A program made the translations under genes and the position numbers. From the NCBI GenBank assembly GCA_020633625.1, contig JACKDJ010000019.1, forward strand, positions 1 through 64,000: 64,000 bases of DNA, written 5' to 3'. The notes beneath the pieces are model-generated. The model worked only from the letters and a program-made list of their open reading frames with translations. It was not told the DNA's origin and ran no database searches. The stretch comes from Myxococcales bacterium. GTDB lineage: Bacteria > Myxococcota_A > Bradymonadia > REDH01. Positions 5,823-14,373 of this stretch are shown here, piece by piece (position 1 is the stretch's first letter; every line of letters starts with the position of its first letter).

Positions 5823-7609
5823 CCGAGTCAGCCCTTCCCGTCGCTCCGAAGGCCGTCGAGCGGGAGAACGCCGCGCACGAGAAGCGGAACTGGATCCGCC
5901 TCACCAGCATGTGCAACAACCTCTGCACGTTCTGCCTCGACACGCTCGCCCACAACGGGACGATCACATCGGACGACGAGGTGCAGGCCCGGATCATCGA
6001 GGGCCGGCGCAACGGCGCGACACGGCTGATCCTCTCGGGCGGCGAGCCGACGATCCACCCGAACTTCATCAAGTTCGTGAAGATCGGGCGCGCCGCGGGC
6101 TACCGGCGCGTCCAGACGGTGACGAACGGGCGGATGCTCTCCTATCCCGAGTTCATGCAGCGCGCGCTCGATGCCGGGCTGCAGGAGATCACGTTCTCGG
6201 TGCATGGGCACAACGCCAAGGTGCACGACGCGCTCGTCGGCGTCCCGGGCGCGTTCGACGAGGAGGTGCGTGCCATCCAGCTCGCGCTCGACGACGGCCG
6301 GCCGATCATCAACATCGACGTCTGCCTCAACAAGGGGAACGTCCGCAAGCTCCCGGAGCTGCTGGACAAGTTCATCGCGATGGGGGTCAAGGAGTTCGAC
6401 CTGCTCCACCTCATCCCGTTCGGGATGGCGTGGGACAAGAAGCACCGAGACCAGCTCGTCTACGACATCGAGGAGGCGATGCCGTACGTGCAGGCGGCGC
6501 TGCGCTACAGCGATCGCCCCGACGTCCACATCTGGTTCAACCGGTTCCCGCCGCCGTACCTCGAGAGCTACGAGCACCTGATCCAGGACCCGTACAAGCT
6601 CAACGACGAGGCGCGAGGACGGTTCGAGGAGTACGAGCTCTGGCTCACCCGCGACATGCCCATCAGCTGCCGCGAGCCGGACCGGTGCCCGCGCTGCTAC
6701 CTGAAGAACTTCTGCGACTCGATGGAGGACACGATGACGCGCACTCGGGAGGCGCGCTTCGACGCCTACCGGGTCGACGTGACCTCGGTCTCGACTCAGC
6801 ACGCGGCGCCGTATCCGCTCGACTATCTGTGGATCAAGGCGCCGTCGCTGGCCGAAGCCGTCGAGGCGCTCGGCGCGGGCGACGGCGCGTTGGTGCTGGA
6901 GCTGGACGGCTGGGACGGGCTGTTGGAGCGTCTCGACGCCGACGGCAAGCTGGACGGCCGCCCGGTCGCCCGCGTCGTGTGCGGTGACGCCGATGCGCTG
7001 CCAGCGCTCCTCGCCGACGCCCGAATCCGCGACGTGACGGCGCTGCTGACCGCCGACGTCGCCGCGGCGCTGCTCGACCGCATGCCGGATGGCCACGCGC
7101 GGCTCGCGCTCGCGCTGCCGAACTACGAGCTCGCGAGCGACGCAGCGGAGCAGCTTCCCGACGTACCCGCGTTCTTCACAAGCTGGAAGGGCGCGGCGGT
7201 CATCGAGAACATCCCGGAGTGCGTGAGTGGTGTCGCGCCCCGCCCCCGCCTGCGCGTTCTCGACGCCCGGGCCTTGCGGGCAAAGCCGCTCGACTACGCG
7301 GCACGGAACTTCGGCGACCACGGTGGGCGCGGCTCGCTGTTGCAGCAGGTCGCAGAGCTGAGCGTAGGCGACCCGGCCAAGACGCGGATGATCCAGGAGC
7401 GCCTGGGGCTGCTCAAGCCGGAGCACGACGGGCCCAAGCTCGACCTGTTCGGATTCACTGGCGATTACGTGCGCCACGGATACTATTCGAAGAGCCGACG
7501 CTGTGAGGAGTGCCCCCGGCACGAGTCCTGCGAAGGGCTCCACATCAACACGGTCCGCTCGAAGGGTTACGCGCTGCTCCGCCCGATCGCCCCAGAGACG
7601 GACGGCTAG
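5819..7609 (+). CDS. Large radical SAM protein with three Cys clusters
   Basis: This 596-residue protein has a radical SAM motif C32-x3-C36-x2-C39 (CNNLCTFC), GGEP at 74-77 and a full TIM-barrel-like core to about 285. Two further clusters, C290-x2-C293-x5-C299 and C562-x2-C565-x5-C571, probably bind auxiliary Fe-S centres. Residues about 325-520 form an alpha/beta domain with no Cys-rich motif and no assigned family. Its last cluster, followed by a Tyr and LRPI, resembles the first late cluster of the 4014 protein, so the two share ancestry. The ATG overlaps the preceding stop (ATGA). The N-terminus contains SALPVAP, which the next protein also has. Peptide modification is inferred from context. 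Confidence 0.8.
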   Translation: MTESALPVAPKAVERENAAHEKRNWIRLTSMCNNLCTFCLDTLAHNGTITSDDEVQARIIEGRRNGATRLILSGGEPTIHPNFIKFVKIGRAAGYRRVQTVTNGRMLSYPEFMQRALDAGLQEITFSVHGHNAKVHDALVGVPGAFDEEVRAIQLALDDGRPIINIDVCLNKGNVRKLPELLDKFIAMGVKEFDLLHLIPFGMAWDKKHRDQLVYDIEEAMPYVQAALRYSDRPDVHIWFNRFPPPYLESYEHLIQDPYKLNDEARGRFEEYELWLTRDMPISCREPDRCPRCYLKNFCDSMEDTMTRTREARFDAYRVDVTSVSTQHAAPYPLDYLWIKAPSLAEAVEALGAGDGALVLELDGWDGLLERLDADGKLDGRPVARVVCGDADALPALLADARIRDVTALLTADVAAALLDRMPDGHARLALALPNYELASDAAEQLPDVPAFFTSWKGAAVIENIPECVSGVAPRPRLRVLDARALRAKPLDYAARNFGDHGGRGSLLQQVAELSVGDPAKTRMIQERLGLLKPEHDGPKLDLFGFTGDYVRHGYYSKSRRCEECPRHESCEGLHINTVRSKGYALLRPIAPETDG

Positions 7610-7625
7610 CCATCGAGACGACAAC

Positions 7626-8843
7626 ATGAGCGCCCTCCCCGTCGCCCCGCCGTCTGACCTCACGGTCCCGCTCGATGGGTCGACGGCGACGCGGTCGCTG
7701 GTGTCGGCGTACCTGAAGTTCCAGCTACGGACGCTCCTCACAACGCGCTACGAGGTCGTGACGGGCGACACAAGCGAGGCCGCCGCGTTTCGGGACTGGG
7801 TCGGGGCGCTCGCCCGCGAGAACCCGGCGCCTCTGTTCGCCGCGCTCCGGCGGCCGACGGTCGGAGGGCTGATCCGGCTGATCGCGGTGCGGGACGGCGA
7901 TCGCGCAGAGCTCGCTGCTTGGGCGCGAGAGCTGATGGCGCAGCTCTACTTCGAGCTCGCGCTAGACGGCGTAGACGGCGGCACCGTGAGCTGGCCGAAC
8001 GGAACGCCGCCTACACTCCACCTGCTGTCGCTCGGGCACAACGTCGGGGTGCACATCCCGGCGGGATCGCTCTCGCTAGCGTTCCACGGCGGACGAGTCG
8101 ACGTCCGCGGCCGCGCATCCCAGAGCGTGGACGTGTCCGACCGAGCGGGCCTGCTCCGGCCATTTCACGCTCTAGGCGGGCTGCCGCAGCTCGCGACGCT
8201 AGACAACAACCCCCGGGCCGAGATGGAGGCGCATCCGGAGAAGTCGGGAAACAGCCTCGATCTGGGAGAGAAGTCGGCCGACGAGTGGGTTGGCGGTCTG
8301 GGTGGGGCGTTCGAGATCATCGACGCCCACCTCCCGGCGATGCGGCCGGAGTTCGACCTGGTGCTGCACCAGGTGGTCCCAGTCGGCTACCACGCGGAGC
8401 GTCACTTCTCGGCGTCGCTGATGGAGGTCATCGGGAACATCTATATGACACTCCATCCAGATTCGCTGATGCTCGCCGAAGCGATCGTCCACGAGTTCTC
8501 CCACAACAAGATCAACATGCTGTGGTCGATGGCTCCGCTCCTCGAGAACGCGTTCGAGCCGCTCTACAAGTCGCCGGTGCGCCCCGATCCGAGGCCGCTG
8601 TTCGGCGTTCTGCTCGCGGTGCACGCGTTCCTGCCGGTCGAGGCGATGTATTTCTCGCTCGCCGCGTCCGACCACCCGATCCGCCAGCACCCACGGTTCG
8701 AGGAGCGCCGCCGACAGATCCGCGCCGTGAACGCCGAAGCCGCCGAGACGGTGCTGACCAACGGCCGCCCAACCGAGATGGGCGTGTCGGTTCTCGACGA
8801 GATCCGACGCGTCGATGCCGCTCACGCCGCAGCCCTGGCGTGA
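7626..8843 (+). CDS. HExxH-motif protein, probable 2-oxoglutarate-dependent peptide hydroxylase
   Basis: In this 405-residue protein, residues 284-300 read AIVHEFSHNKINML, with H289-E290-x2-H293. That matches the HEXXH motif domain (TIGR04267 type: a hydrophobic stretch, HE-x-x-H, then K-x-N-x-L) rather than a metalloprotease. Members of this class are common beside peptide-modifying radical SAM enzymes, and some are reported to be iron/2-oxoglutarate peptide beta-hydroxylases. By analogy this protein may hydroxylate residues of the His-Gly-Ser peptide. It lies 16 nt after the radical SAM gene, begins MSALPVAP like that enzyme's N-terminus, and overlaps the next gene by GTGA. The family call is likely; the substrate is inferred. 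A zinc peptidase remains possible. Confidence 0.7.
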   Translation: MSALPVAPPSDLTVPLDGSTATRSLVSAYLKFQLRTLLTTRYEVVTGDTSEAAAFRDWVGALARENPAPLFAALRRPTVGGLIRLIAVRDGDRAELAAWARELMAQLYFELALDGVDGGTVSWPNGTPPTLHLLSLGHNVGVHIPAGSLSLAFHGGRVDVRGRASQSVDVSDRAGLLRPFHALGGLPQLATLDNNPRAEMEAHPEKSGNSLDLGEKSADEWVGGLGGAFEIIDAHLPAMRPEFDLVLHQVVPVGYHAERHFSASLMEVIGNIYMTLHPDSLMLAEAIVHEFSHNKINMLWSMAPLLENAFEPLYKSPVRPDPRPLFGVLLAVHAFLPVEAMYFSLAASDHPIRQHPRFEERRRQIRAVNAEAAETVLTNGRPTEMGVSVLDEIRRVDAAHAAALA

Positions 8844-10522
8844 GATTGCCAATCGCAGAGTGTACCGCCGCCCTCGCGATCGTCGCCTGGCTGGGGGGGT
8901 GCCATCGGGACCCGGAGCCCGCGGCACCGCCTGCGCCGACAGAGGAGCCGACGGCGCTGCCCGTCGAGGAGCCTCTCCCGCCGCCGCCGGAGCCGACCGT
9001 GTACACGGTGGTCGCCGGCGACAGCCTCTGGCTCATCGGCACCCGAACGGGCTGCAGCGTCGACGACCTGAAGCTCGCAAATGGTCTCGGCGGCGACACG
9101 ATCCGGGCCGGGCAGACGCTCACCATCCCGGTGTGCGAGGCCGATCCGGAACCGGAGCTATCTGCAGAGGGATCGGGCGACGCCGCGCCGCTCGCCGAGG
9201 CCGGGGTCTACGCGATCCGCGCTGGCGACACGCTCGAGCGGATCGCGAGCTCGCACGGGTGCTCGGTCTCCGAGATCATGACCGCGAACGGGATGGTCTC
9301 GGACTCGATCTACGCCGGCCGCTCGCTGCAGATCCCCGCGTGCACGGGCGTCGAGGTGGCGGTCGCTCCGGCCGCGGACGGCGGCGGCGATGGCGACACG
9401 TACCGTGTGCGCTCGGGCGACAACGTTGGGCTGATCGCCAGCCGATTCGGCTGCTCCACGTCGGAGTTTCTCGCGGCGAACTCGCGGTCCGACGATCGAA
9501 TCCAGGCCGGCGAGCTGCTGCGGGTGCCCAGCGACTGCACCGGCGCGCCGGCTCCCGGTGTCGTGGCGAGCGGCCCGGTCGACCACGCGACGCTGCCGCG
9601 TCTACTCGCCGCGCACGGCTTCCGCGGCGGCTCATCCTTCAAGGCGGTCGTGGTCGAGGTGACGTTCGACAGCGCCCGCCGGCGCGTCGTCTCGGAGCGT
9701 CGGTTCGACTACAACGGAACGGGAGACGACGTCACCGGGTGGAATCCCGCGTCGACGGTCAAGCTGTTCGCCGGTATCGCCGCCGCTCAGAGGGCACGCG
9801 ATCTCGGCGTCGGCGGCGACGCGATGCTGACCTACCACAGCGCGCGTGACCGTCAGTTCTCGTTGGACGAGCTGCTCGAGGCCGCCCTCGGCCCGAGCGA
9901 TAACATCGCATACAACCGCCTCGTCCAGTTCGTCGGCTACGACGCGATGAACGAGCAGTTCTTGTCGCGCGCGAACGGGTTTCGGCACACAGCGCTGCGC
10001 CGCCCGTACGCGCGGTCGGAGTGGATGGCGCAAGGTGAGCCGAGCTCGTTCCGTGAGACACCGGCGATCTCCATACGCGAGGGCGGGCGCCGTGTAGAGG
10101 TGCCCGCGCGCGTCGGCGGCACGGCCGGCAGTTCGTGCGGCGGGTCCGCCTGCACGACACTCTTCGATCTGGCAGAAGCGATGCGGAGACTGATGCTGCA
10201 GGAGCAGCTCCCGACCGGTGCCTCGTTCGACCTGCCGGCCAGCGAGCTGAGGACGATCCGGCGCATCCTCCGCACCGATCGCGCACGCGGCGAAGAGGTG
10301 GTCGACCGCCTTGCCCGCGACTTCAGGACCGACGCCCGCTTCTATCACAAGGCCGGGTTCTCGGAGGACTGGTACAGCGACAACGTCTACATCTACGACC
10401 CGTCGAGCAGTCAGGCGTGGATCGTCGCGATGACCAACCACCCGGGCCGCTCGTCACTGAACTCTGCCGCCGAGGCGATCGGCGCGATCCTGTCGTCTGG
10501 CGAGCTGCGCCGCGCGCGGTAG
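8840..10522 (+). CDS. LysM-repeat lipoprotein with class A beta-lactamase-like domain
   Basis: This 560-residue predicted lipoprotein starts at a GTG overlapping the preceding stop. A short signal ends at LGG-C21. A Pro-rich linker follows, then three LysM modules at about 54-99, 123-168 and 187-233. Residues 265-555 hold a serine-hydrolase domain with the class A beta-lactamase/penicilloyl-hydrolase landmarks S305-x-x-K308, S353-D354-N355 and a late KAG in place of KTG. It is probably anchored in an envelope membrane and bound to peptidoglycan, acting on the wall or a peptide bond. Translational coupling to the peptide-modifying enzymes suggests it works on, or displays, the modified product. 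Chromosomal beta-lactamase activity cannot be excluded. Confidence 0.8.
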   Translation: MRLPIAECTAALAIVAWLGGCHRDPEPAAPPAPTEEPTALPVEEPLPPPPEPTVYTVVAGDSLWLIGTRTGCSVDDLKLANGLGGDTIRAGQTLTIPVCEADPEPELSAEGSGDAAPLAEAGVYAIRAGDTLERIASSHGCSVSEIMTANGMVSDSIYAGRSLQIPACTGVEVAVAPAADGGGDGDTYRVRSGDNVGLIASRFGCSTSEFLAANSRSDDRIQAGELLRVPSDCTGAPAPGVVASGPVDHATLPRLLAAHGFRGGSSFKAVVVEVTFDSARRRVVSERRFDYNGTGDDVTGWNPASTVKLFAGIAAAQRARDLGVGGDAMLTYHSARDRQFSLDELLEAALGPSDNIAYNRLVQFVGYDAMNEQFLSRANGFRHTALRRPYARSEWMAQGEPSSFRETPAISIREGGRRVEVPARVGGTAGSSCGGSACTTLFDLAEAMRRLMLQEQLPTGASFDLPASELRTIRRILRTDRARGEEVVDRLARDFRTDARFYHKAGFSEDWYSDNVYIYDPSSSQAWIVAMTNHPGRSSLNSAAEAIGAILSSGELRRAR

Positions 10523-10532
10523 AGGAGCCGCG

Positions 10533-11633
10533 CTAGGGCGTCGAGGTCCGCGCGTCGTACTCGGCGGCGGACATCGCGCAGCGGAAGCCGAAGTGGTGCG
10601 CGGGGTCGTTGCTCGGACGGTAGCGCCGGCGGTGCCAGCCGGTCGCGTGCTCTGCTGGCCAGTACCACGAGCCGCCTCGGATGCTCTTGGTCCGGTGTCC
10701 ACGGCACTCATCGGCGCCGTCGCACGGCCCTCTAGGATTGACGCCGGCGCAGTCCTCCCCGCAGGCCTCCCAGCTCGGCGTCCACCAGTCAGCGACCCAC
10801 TCCTCGGCGTTTCCGACCATGTCGTAGAGGCCGTATCGTCCGGCTGGGCGCGAACCGACCTCGGCGATCTTGCCGGTCTCGGGGTGCGTCCCGGGCAGCG
10901 GGACGCCGCACGCGCGTCCGGTGTCGTCCATGAGGATCGCGCGCTCGCACGTCGCGGCGGGCTCGGCGCCCCACGGCCACCAGTCCCCGTCGGGCCCGCG
11001 GGCAGCCTTCTCCCACTCCGCGTCCGTGGGGAGGTGACCGCCTGCCCACGCGCAGAAGTCGCGCGCCTGAAACCACGTCATCCCGGTGATCGGCTGCTGC
11101 GACGCGTCGAAGTGGCGATAGAGCGGCCGCGCGGGGGTGCAGCCGCGGGCGGCGACGCACTCGGCGTAGCGCGCGATCGTGACCTCGTAGACGTCCATGT
11201 AGAACGAGTCGACCCACACCCGAGAAGCCGGAACCCACGACGGCCGCCGGTCGGGCGGCTGATCCGCCTGGTCGCACGCGTGTGACGCGTCGTCGATCCC
11301 GCGGGTGAACCATCCGCCGGGGACGCAGCTCATCCCGTCGGGGGGCGTGTTGCACCCTACGAGCGTCGCGCCCTCGGGTGGTGACTCCGCGCGTGCCGGC
11401 TCCGATCCCTCAGCGGTGACGGCAGCCGCGACCTCATCGGCCGCCGGGGCGCCCCCCGCTCCACTGCCGTCGGTCGGTGGTGCCGGATCCGGCGGGGCGA
11501 GCTCGGGGCCGTCGGCGCTGCCCCCAGATGGGGCTGTCGGGAGCGAGACTCCAGATGGCTGCGGATCCCCGCCGTGGCACGCCGCGATCGTGCAGATCGC
11601 CGCGAGAGTGAGGACGCCCCGCGAGGTGGTCAC
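10533..11633 (-). CDS. FGE-sulfatase-fold lipoprotein (SUMF1 family), likely non-catalytic
   Basis: A 366-residue protein with a lipoprotein signal (IAA-C19), a Pro/Gly/Ala-rich linker to about residue 90, then an FGE-sulfatase fold from about 93 to 358. Typical landmarks are present: PGGWFTRG, LPTDAEWEKAARG, NAEEWVADW, RGGSWYW and FGFRC. The Cys pair that binds copper in true formylglycine-generating enzymes, expected just after RGGS, is replaced (WYWPAEHATGW). Binding or scaffolding is therefore likelier than sulfatase activation. The GTG start overlaps the stop of the upstream APC permease (GTGA), so the two are co-expressed. The 3' end converges on the LysM lipoprotein with a 10-nt gap. 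Confidence 0.8.
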   Translation of the reverse strand: MTTSRGVLTLAAICTIAACHGGDPQPSGVSLPTAPSGGSADGPELAPPDPAPPTDGSGAGGAPAADEVAAAVTAEGSEPARAESPPEGATLVGCNTPPDGMSCVPGGWFTRGIDDASHACDQADQPPDRRPSWVPASRVWVDSFYMDVYEVTIARYAECVAARGCTPARPLYRHFDASQQPITGMTWFQARDFCAWAGGHLPTDAEWEKAARGPDGDWWPWGAEPAATCERAILMDDTGRACGVPLPGTHPETGKIAEVGSRPAGRYGLYDMVGNAEEWVADWWTPSWEACGEDCAGVNPRGPCDGADECRGHRTKSIRGGSWYWPAEHATGWHRRRYRPSNDPAHHFGFRCAMSAAEYDARTSTP

Positions 11634-13033
11634 CGTACGGCGCGGGTGCGGGCCAGTCCTCGGACGCCGTAAATCGCGAGGACCGCAGCGAACACGACAA
11701 GGCCGAGCAGCCCGAACACGAACTCACCGGTCGGTCGTCCGACGGCGGCGAGCTCTCCGGCGCCCTGGTGGATTGAGGCGCCGACGACGAAGACCGCGAA
11801 CGCGAGGTAGACGGCCGGCAGTGCCGACATGAGGAGACGCCGGTGAAGCGGGACGGCCGGACCGCGACTCTGGAGCACGAAGAGTGACGAGACCGTCAGG
11901 ATGCCGAGGATGAGCATCGCGAGGCTCGTCATCGCCAAGAGCTGCTCGAACGTGCCGCTGACGACGAGCGCCGACGCGACGCCGCACTGGAGCCACAGCG
12001 CTCGGACGGGGGTGCGCGCGCGGGGCGCGACGACCGTGAGGCCATCTGGCAGGGCACCATCGCAGGCCATCGCGAAGGCGATCCTCGCCCCACCGAGGAC
12101 GGTGGCGTTCAACGACCCGACAATCGCGACGGCGATGATCGCCGCGACGGGGACGGCGGCCGATGCGCCGAAGAGCGCAGACGCGGTCGCGGTACCGACC
12201 TCGGGCGCGGCCGAGACGCCGTCGAGGCCGAGGACACGCAGGAACGTCCAGCAGAGCGCGAGATAGAGCGCTGTGACGAGGAGGGTCCCACCGACGAGAC
12301 CGATCGGGATATTCCGGCGTGGCCGCTCCACCTCGCCGCCCACATAGCCGACGGCGTTCCACCCCGAGTATGCGAAGTAGACGGCCATGTACGCAGCGGT
12401 GAACCGCTCGACCCATGAGCCGGTGACGGGGTGGTGCGGATGCGGCGCGGGGACGGAGCCGATGCCGACGATCGCAGCGACGACCATGGCGATCAGGAAC
12501 ACGACCGGCGCCGCGGTGAGCCAGCGCTGGGTCCGCGCCGAGAGGTGTGCACCGGCGGCGTTTACGAGCGTCAGGCCTACGATCAGCGCGACGGCGACCA
12601 CCCGTGGCGCCGGGATGCCCGCAAGGGCGGCATCGGCCGAGTACCCGAGCCCATGCAGCAGGACCGGGAGCTGGTACTCGCCGACCGCGACCGCCATGGT
12701 CGCCAGGGATCCTGGGAACACCGCGACGGCGAGAATCCAGCCCCCGGCAGCGGCGACAGCCTGGCCGTAAGCGGCACGCAGGTAGACGTAGTCGCCGCCG
12801 GCACGGGGCACCATGACCCCCAGCTGCGCGTACGCGGCGGCGCCGGCGAGCGCGGTGAGGCCGCCGAGGGCCCACAGCATGAGGAAGGCAGCGCGGGAGG
12901 CGAACTCGGCGGCGACCAGCGCTGGGCTCAGAAAGATGCCGACGCCGAGCATCGAACCGGCGACGATCGCGATCGCGTCGGGTCCCCCGATGGTGCGCGC
13001 CAACGAGCGCTCTGATGGGTGTTCTTCGTGCAC
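11630..13033 (-). CDS. APC-superfamily amino acid/polyamine permease
   Basis: This 467-residue integral membrane protein is hydrophobic throughout, with about 12-14 membrane segments. The family motif GSMLGVGIFLSPA in the first segment is typical of amino acid-polyamine-organocation transporters, as is VPRAGGDYVYL after the second. An open frame extends 170 codons upstream, but that part is Arg/Pro-rich and unlike a protein. The GTG at 13033 gives the usual family length and a short cytoplasmic N-terminus. The gene is coupled to the FGE-fold lipoprotein downstream. The substrate cannot be read; a secondary amine or amino acid is likely. Confidence 0.82.
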   Translation of the reverse strand: MHEEHPSERSLARTIGGPDAIAIVAGSMLGVGIFLSPALVAAEFASRAAFLMLWALGGLTALAGAAAYAQLGVMVPRAGGDYVYLRAAYGQAVAAAGGWILAVAVFPGSLATMAVAVGEYQLPVLLHGLGYSADAALAGIPAPRVVAVALIVGLTLVNAAGAHLSARTQRWLTAAPVVFLIAMVVAAIVGIGSVPAPHPHHPVTGSWVERFTAAYMAVYFAYSGWNAVGYVGGEVERPRRNIPIGLVGGTLLVTALYLALCWTFLRVLGLDGVSAAPEVGTATASALFGASAAVPVAAIIAVAIVGSLNATVLGGARIAFAMACDGALPDGLTVVAPRARTPVRALWLQCGVASALVVSGTFEQLLAMTSLAMLILGILTVSSLFVLQSRGPAVPLHRRLLMSALPAVYLAFAVFVVGASIHQGAGELAAVGRPTGEFVFGLLGLVVFAAVLAIYGVRGLARTRAVR

Positions 13034-13137
13034 GGGCGAGCCCAGGTGTGCGAGCCCTGCTGTGTAGTCGGGCGTGCAGAAAAGGGCGAGTCCTTTGCGG
13101 CCTCGCGCGGCGCTGTTCACGACAGGGGCGCCGTGGC

Positions 13138-14373
13138 ATGGTGGGGGCGATGCTGTTCCCCCCTGCCCCACGCGTCGCTGAAGCGCTCCGGCGACCGACG
13201 CGCGGCGGCGCCGCGATCGCTGGTCGTCGGCTCGCAGCGCTCTTGACCCCGTTGGCGCTGTCAGTGGCGGTAGCAGGAGCGGCGTGGGGACGCGAGCCGG
13301 GCCCGGAGTCAGTACCGCCGGCGGTCGAGTCCGCCGACCTCGCCGCCCCCTACTCGCCTCCGCGCGCTCGTCTGCTCGGGTTCCCCGTCGTCGGCTACAC
13401 GCCGGAGACGAGCCTCGCGTTCGCCGCGCTGGGAATGGTGCAGTTTCACACCCGCTCCGGTGGACCCGGCGCGCGGGTCTCAACGGCGTCGGCCGCAGCG
13501 AGCTATACGCTAAAGAACCAGTGGCTCGTCCAGGTCTCGCCAACGGTCTACCTCTCCGCTGGCGAGACGCGGCTGTTCGGCGACCTGACGCTCAAGCAGT
13601 GGAATCGGGACTTTTTTGGGCTCGGGAACACGGCGGAGCTCGAAGCGCGCGAGGAGTACGTGCCTCGCGAGCTCGGTGGCGCCTTCGGCGCTTGGCGCGC
13701 CGTTGGGGACCCTCGGCTGGCGCTCGGCGGACGGTACCGCGTGGGCTCGGTCGACCTGCGCCGCGTCAGCGCCGACGGCCTGCTCGTTGCCCTGGATCCG
13801 ATCGGCGTCGCGGGCGGCATCACCTCCGCACTCGCAGTCGGCGCGTCATGGGACTCCCGCGACTCCGAGTTCTTCCCGCTCGACGGCGCGTACGTCGAGC
13901 TCTGGCTCGAGCGTGCGGGGCGGCGGCTGGGGTCCGACTTCGACTTCGGCGGCGTCGAGCTCGATGCCCGGGTCTACCGAGGCCTTGGCGCGAGCGGACA
14001 TCACGTGCTGTGCGGACAGATCCGCACGGCACACATGTTTGGTGACGTGCCCTTCTACGAGCTTCAGACGATCGGTGGCATGAATCTGCTCCGCGGAGTG
14101 ACCGACGGACGCTTCATCGCGCTCGCATCGACAGCGGCGCAGGCCGAGTACCGTACGCCGTTCGTAGGGCGCCTTGGCTTCGTGGTCTTCGCCGGCGCTG
14201 GCGAGGTCTATGACTCGCTGTCGGACCTCGAAGTCGGCGGGGTTCACTGGGGCGCTGGCGGTGGGCTCCGGCTGGCCGTCGACCGCGAGAACGGGGTCAA
14301 CGCGCGCCTTGACTATGGGGTGTCGCGAGACGAGTTCTCGGGCGTCTACCTCTCCGTAACCGAGGCGTTCTGA
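13138..14373 (+). CDS. Omp85/D15-type outer-membrane barrel protein
   Basis: A 411-residue protein with a signal peptide (Ala/Leu-rich core LTPLALSVAVAGAAWG ending near residue 52) followed by about 340 residues of alternating beta strands. The family's C-terminal features are present: IGGMNLLRGVTDGRF (the RGF/RG-type loop of the surface-antigen domain), GAGGGLRLAV, and a final aromatic Phe. No POTRA domains are seen, so it is a stand-alone barrel rather than BamA. The ATG at 13150, preceded by GGGGG, is an equally good start. The gene ends in TGATG, coupling it to a parvulin. It may be an export or insertion pore served by that chaperone. Confidence 0.75.
   Translation: MVGAMLFPPAPRVAEALRRPTRGGAAIAGRRLAALLTPLALSVAVAGAAWGREPGPESVPPAVESADLAAPYSPPRARLLGFPVVGYTPETSLAFAALGMVQFHTRSGGPGARVSTASAAASYTLKNQWLVQVSPTVYLSAGETRLFGDLTLKQWNRDFFGLGNTAELEAREEYVPRELGGAFGAWRAVGDPRLALGGRYRVGSVDLRRVSADGLLVALDPIGVAGGITSALAVGASWDSRDSEFFPLDGAYVELWLERAGRRLGSDFDFGGVELDARVYRGLGASGHHVLCGQIRTAHMFGDVPFYELQTIGGMNLLRGVTDGRFIALASTAAQAEYRTPFVGRLGFVVFAGAGEVYDSLSDLEVGGVHWGAGGGLRLAVDRENGVNARLDYGVSRDEFSGVYLSVTEAF

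Noticed and set aside
5828..7741. Minus-strand open frame of 637 codons opposite the second radical SAM gene
   Set aside because: Composition is typical of antisense GC frames, and it spans two genes that have clear family motifs.
11630..13543. 637-codon version of the APC permease
   Set aside because: The N-terminal 170 codons are Arg/Pro/Ala noise that overlaps the divergent Omp85 gene. GTG 13033 gives normal family length.
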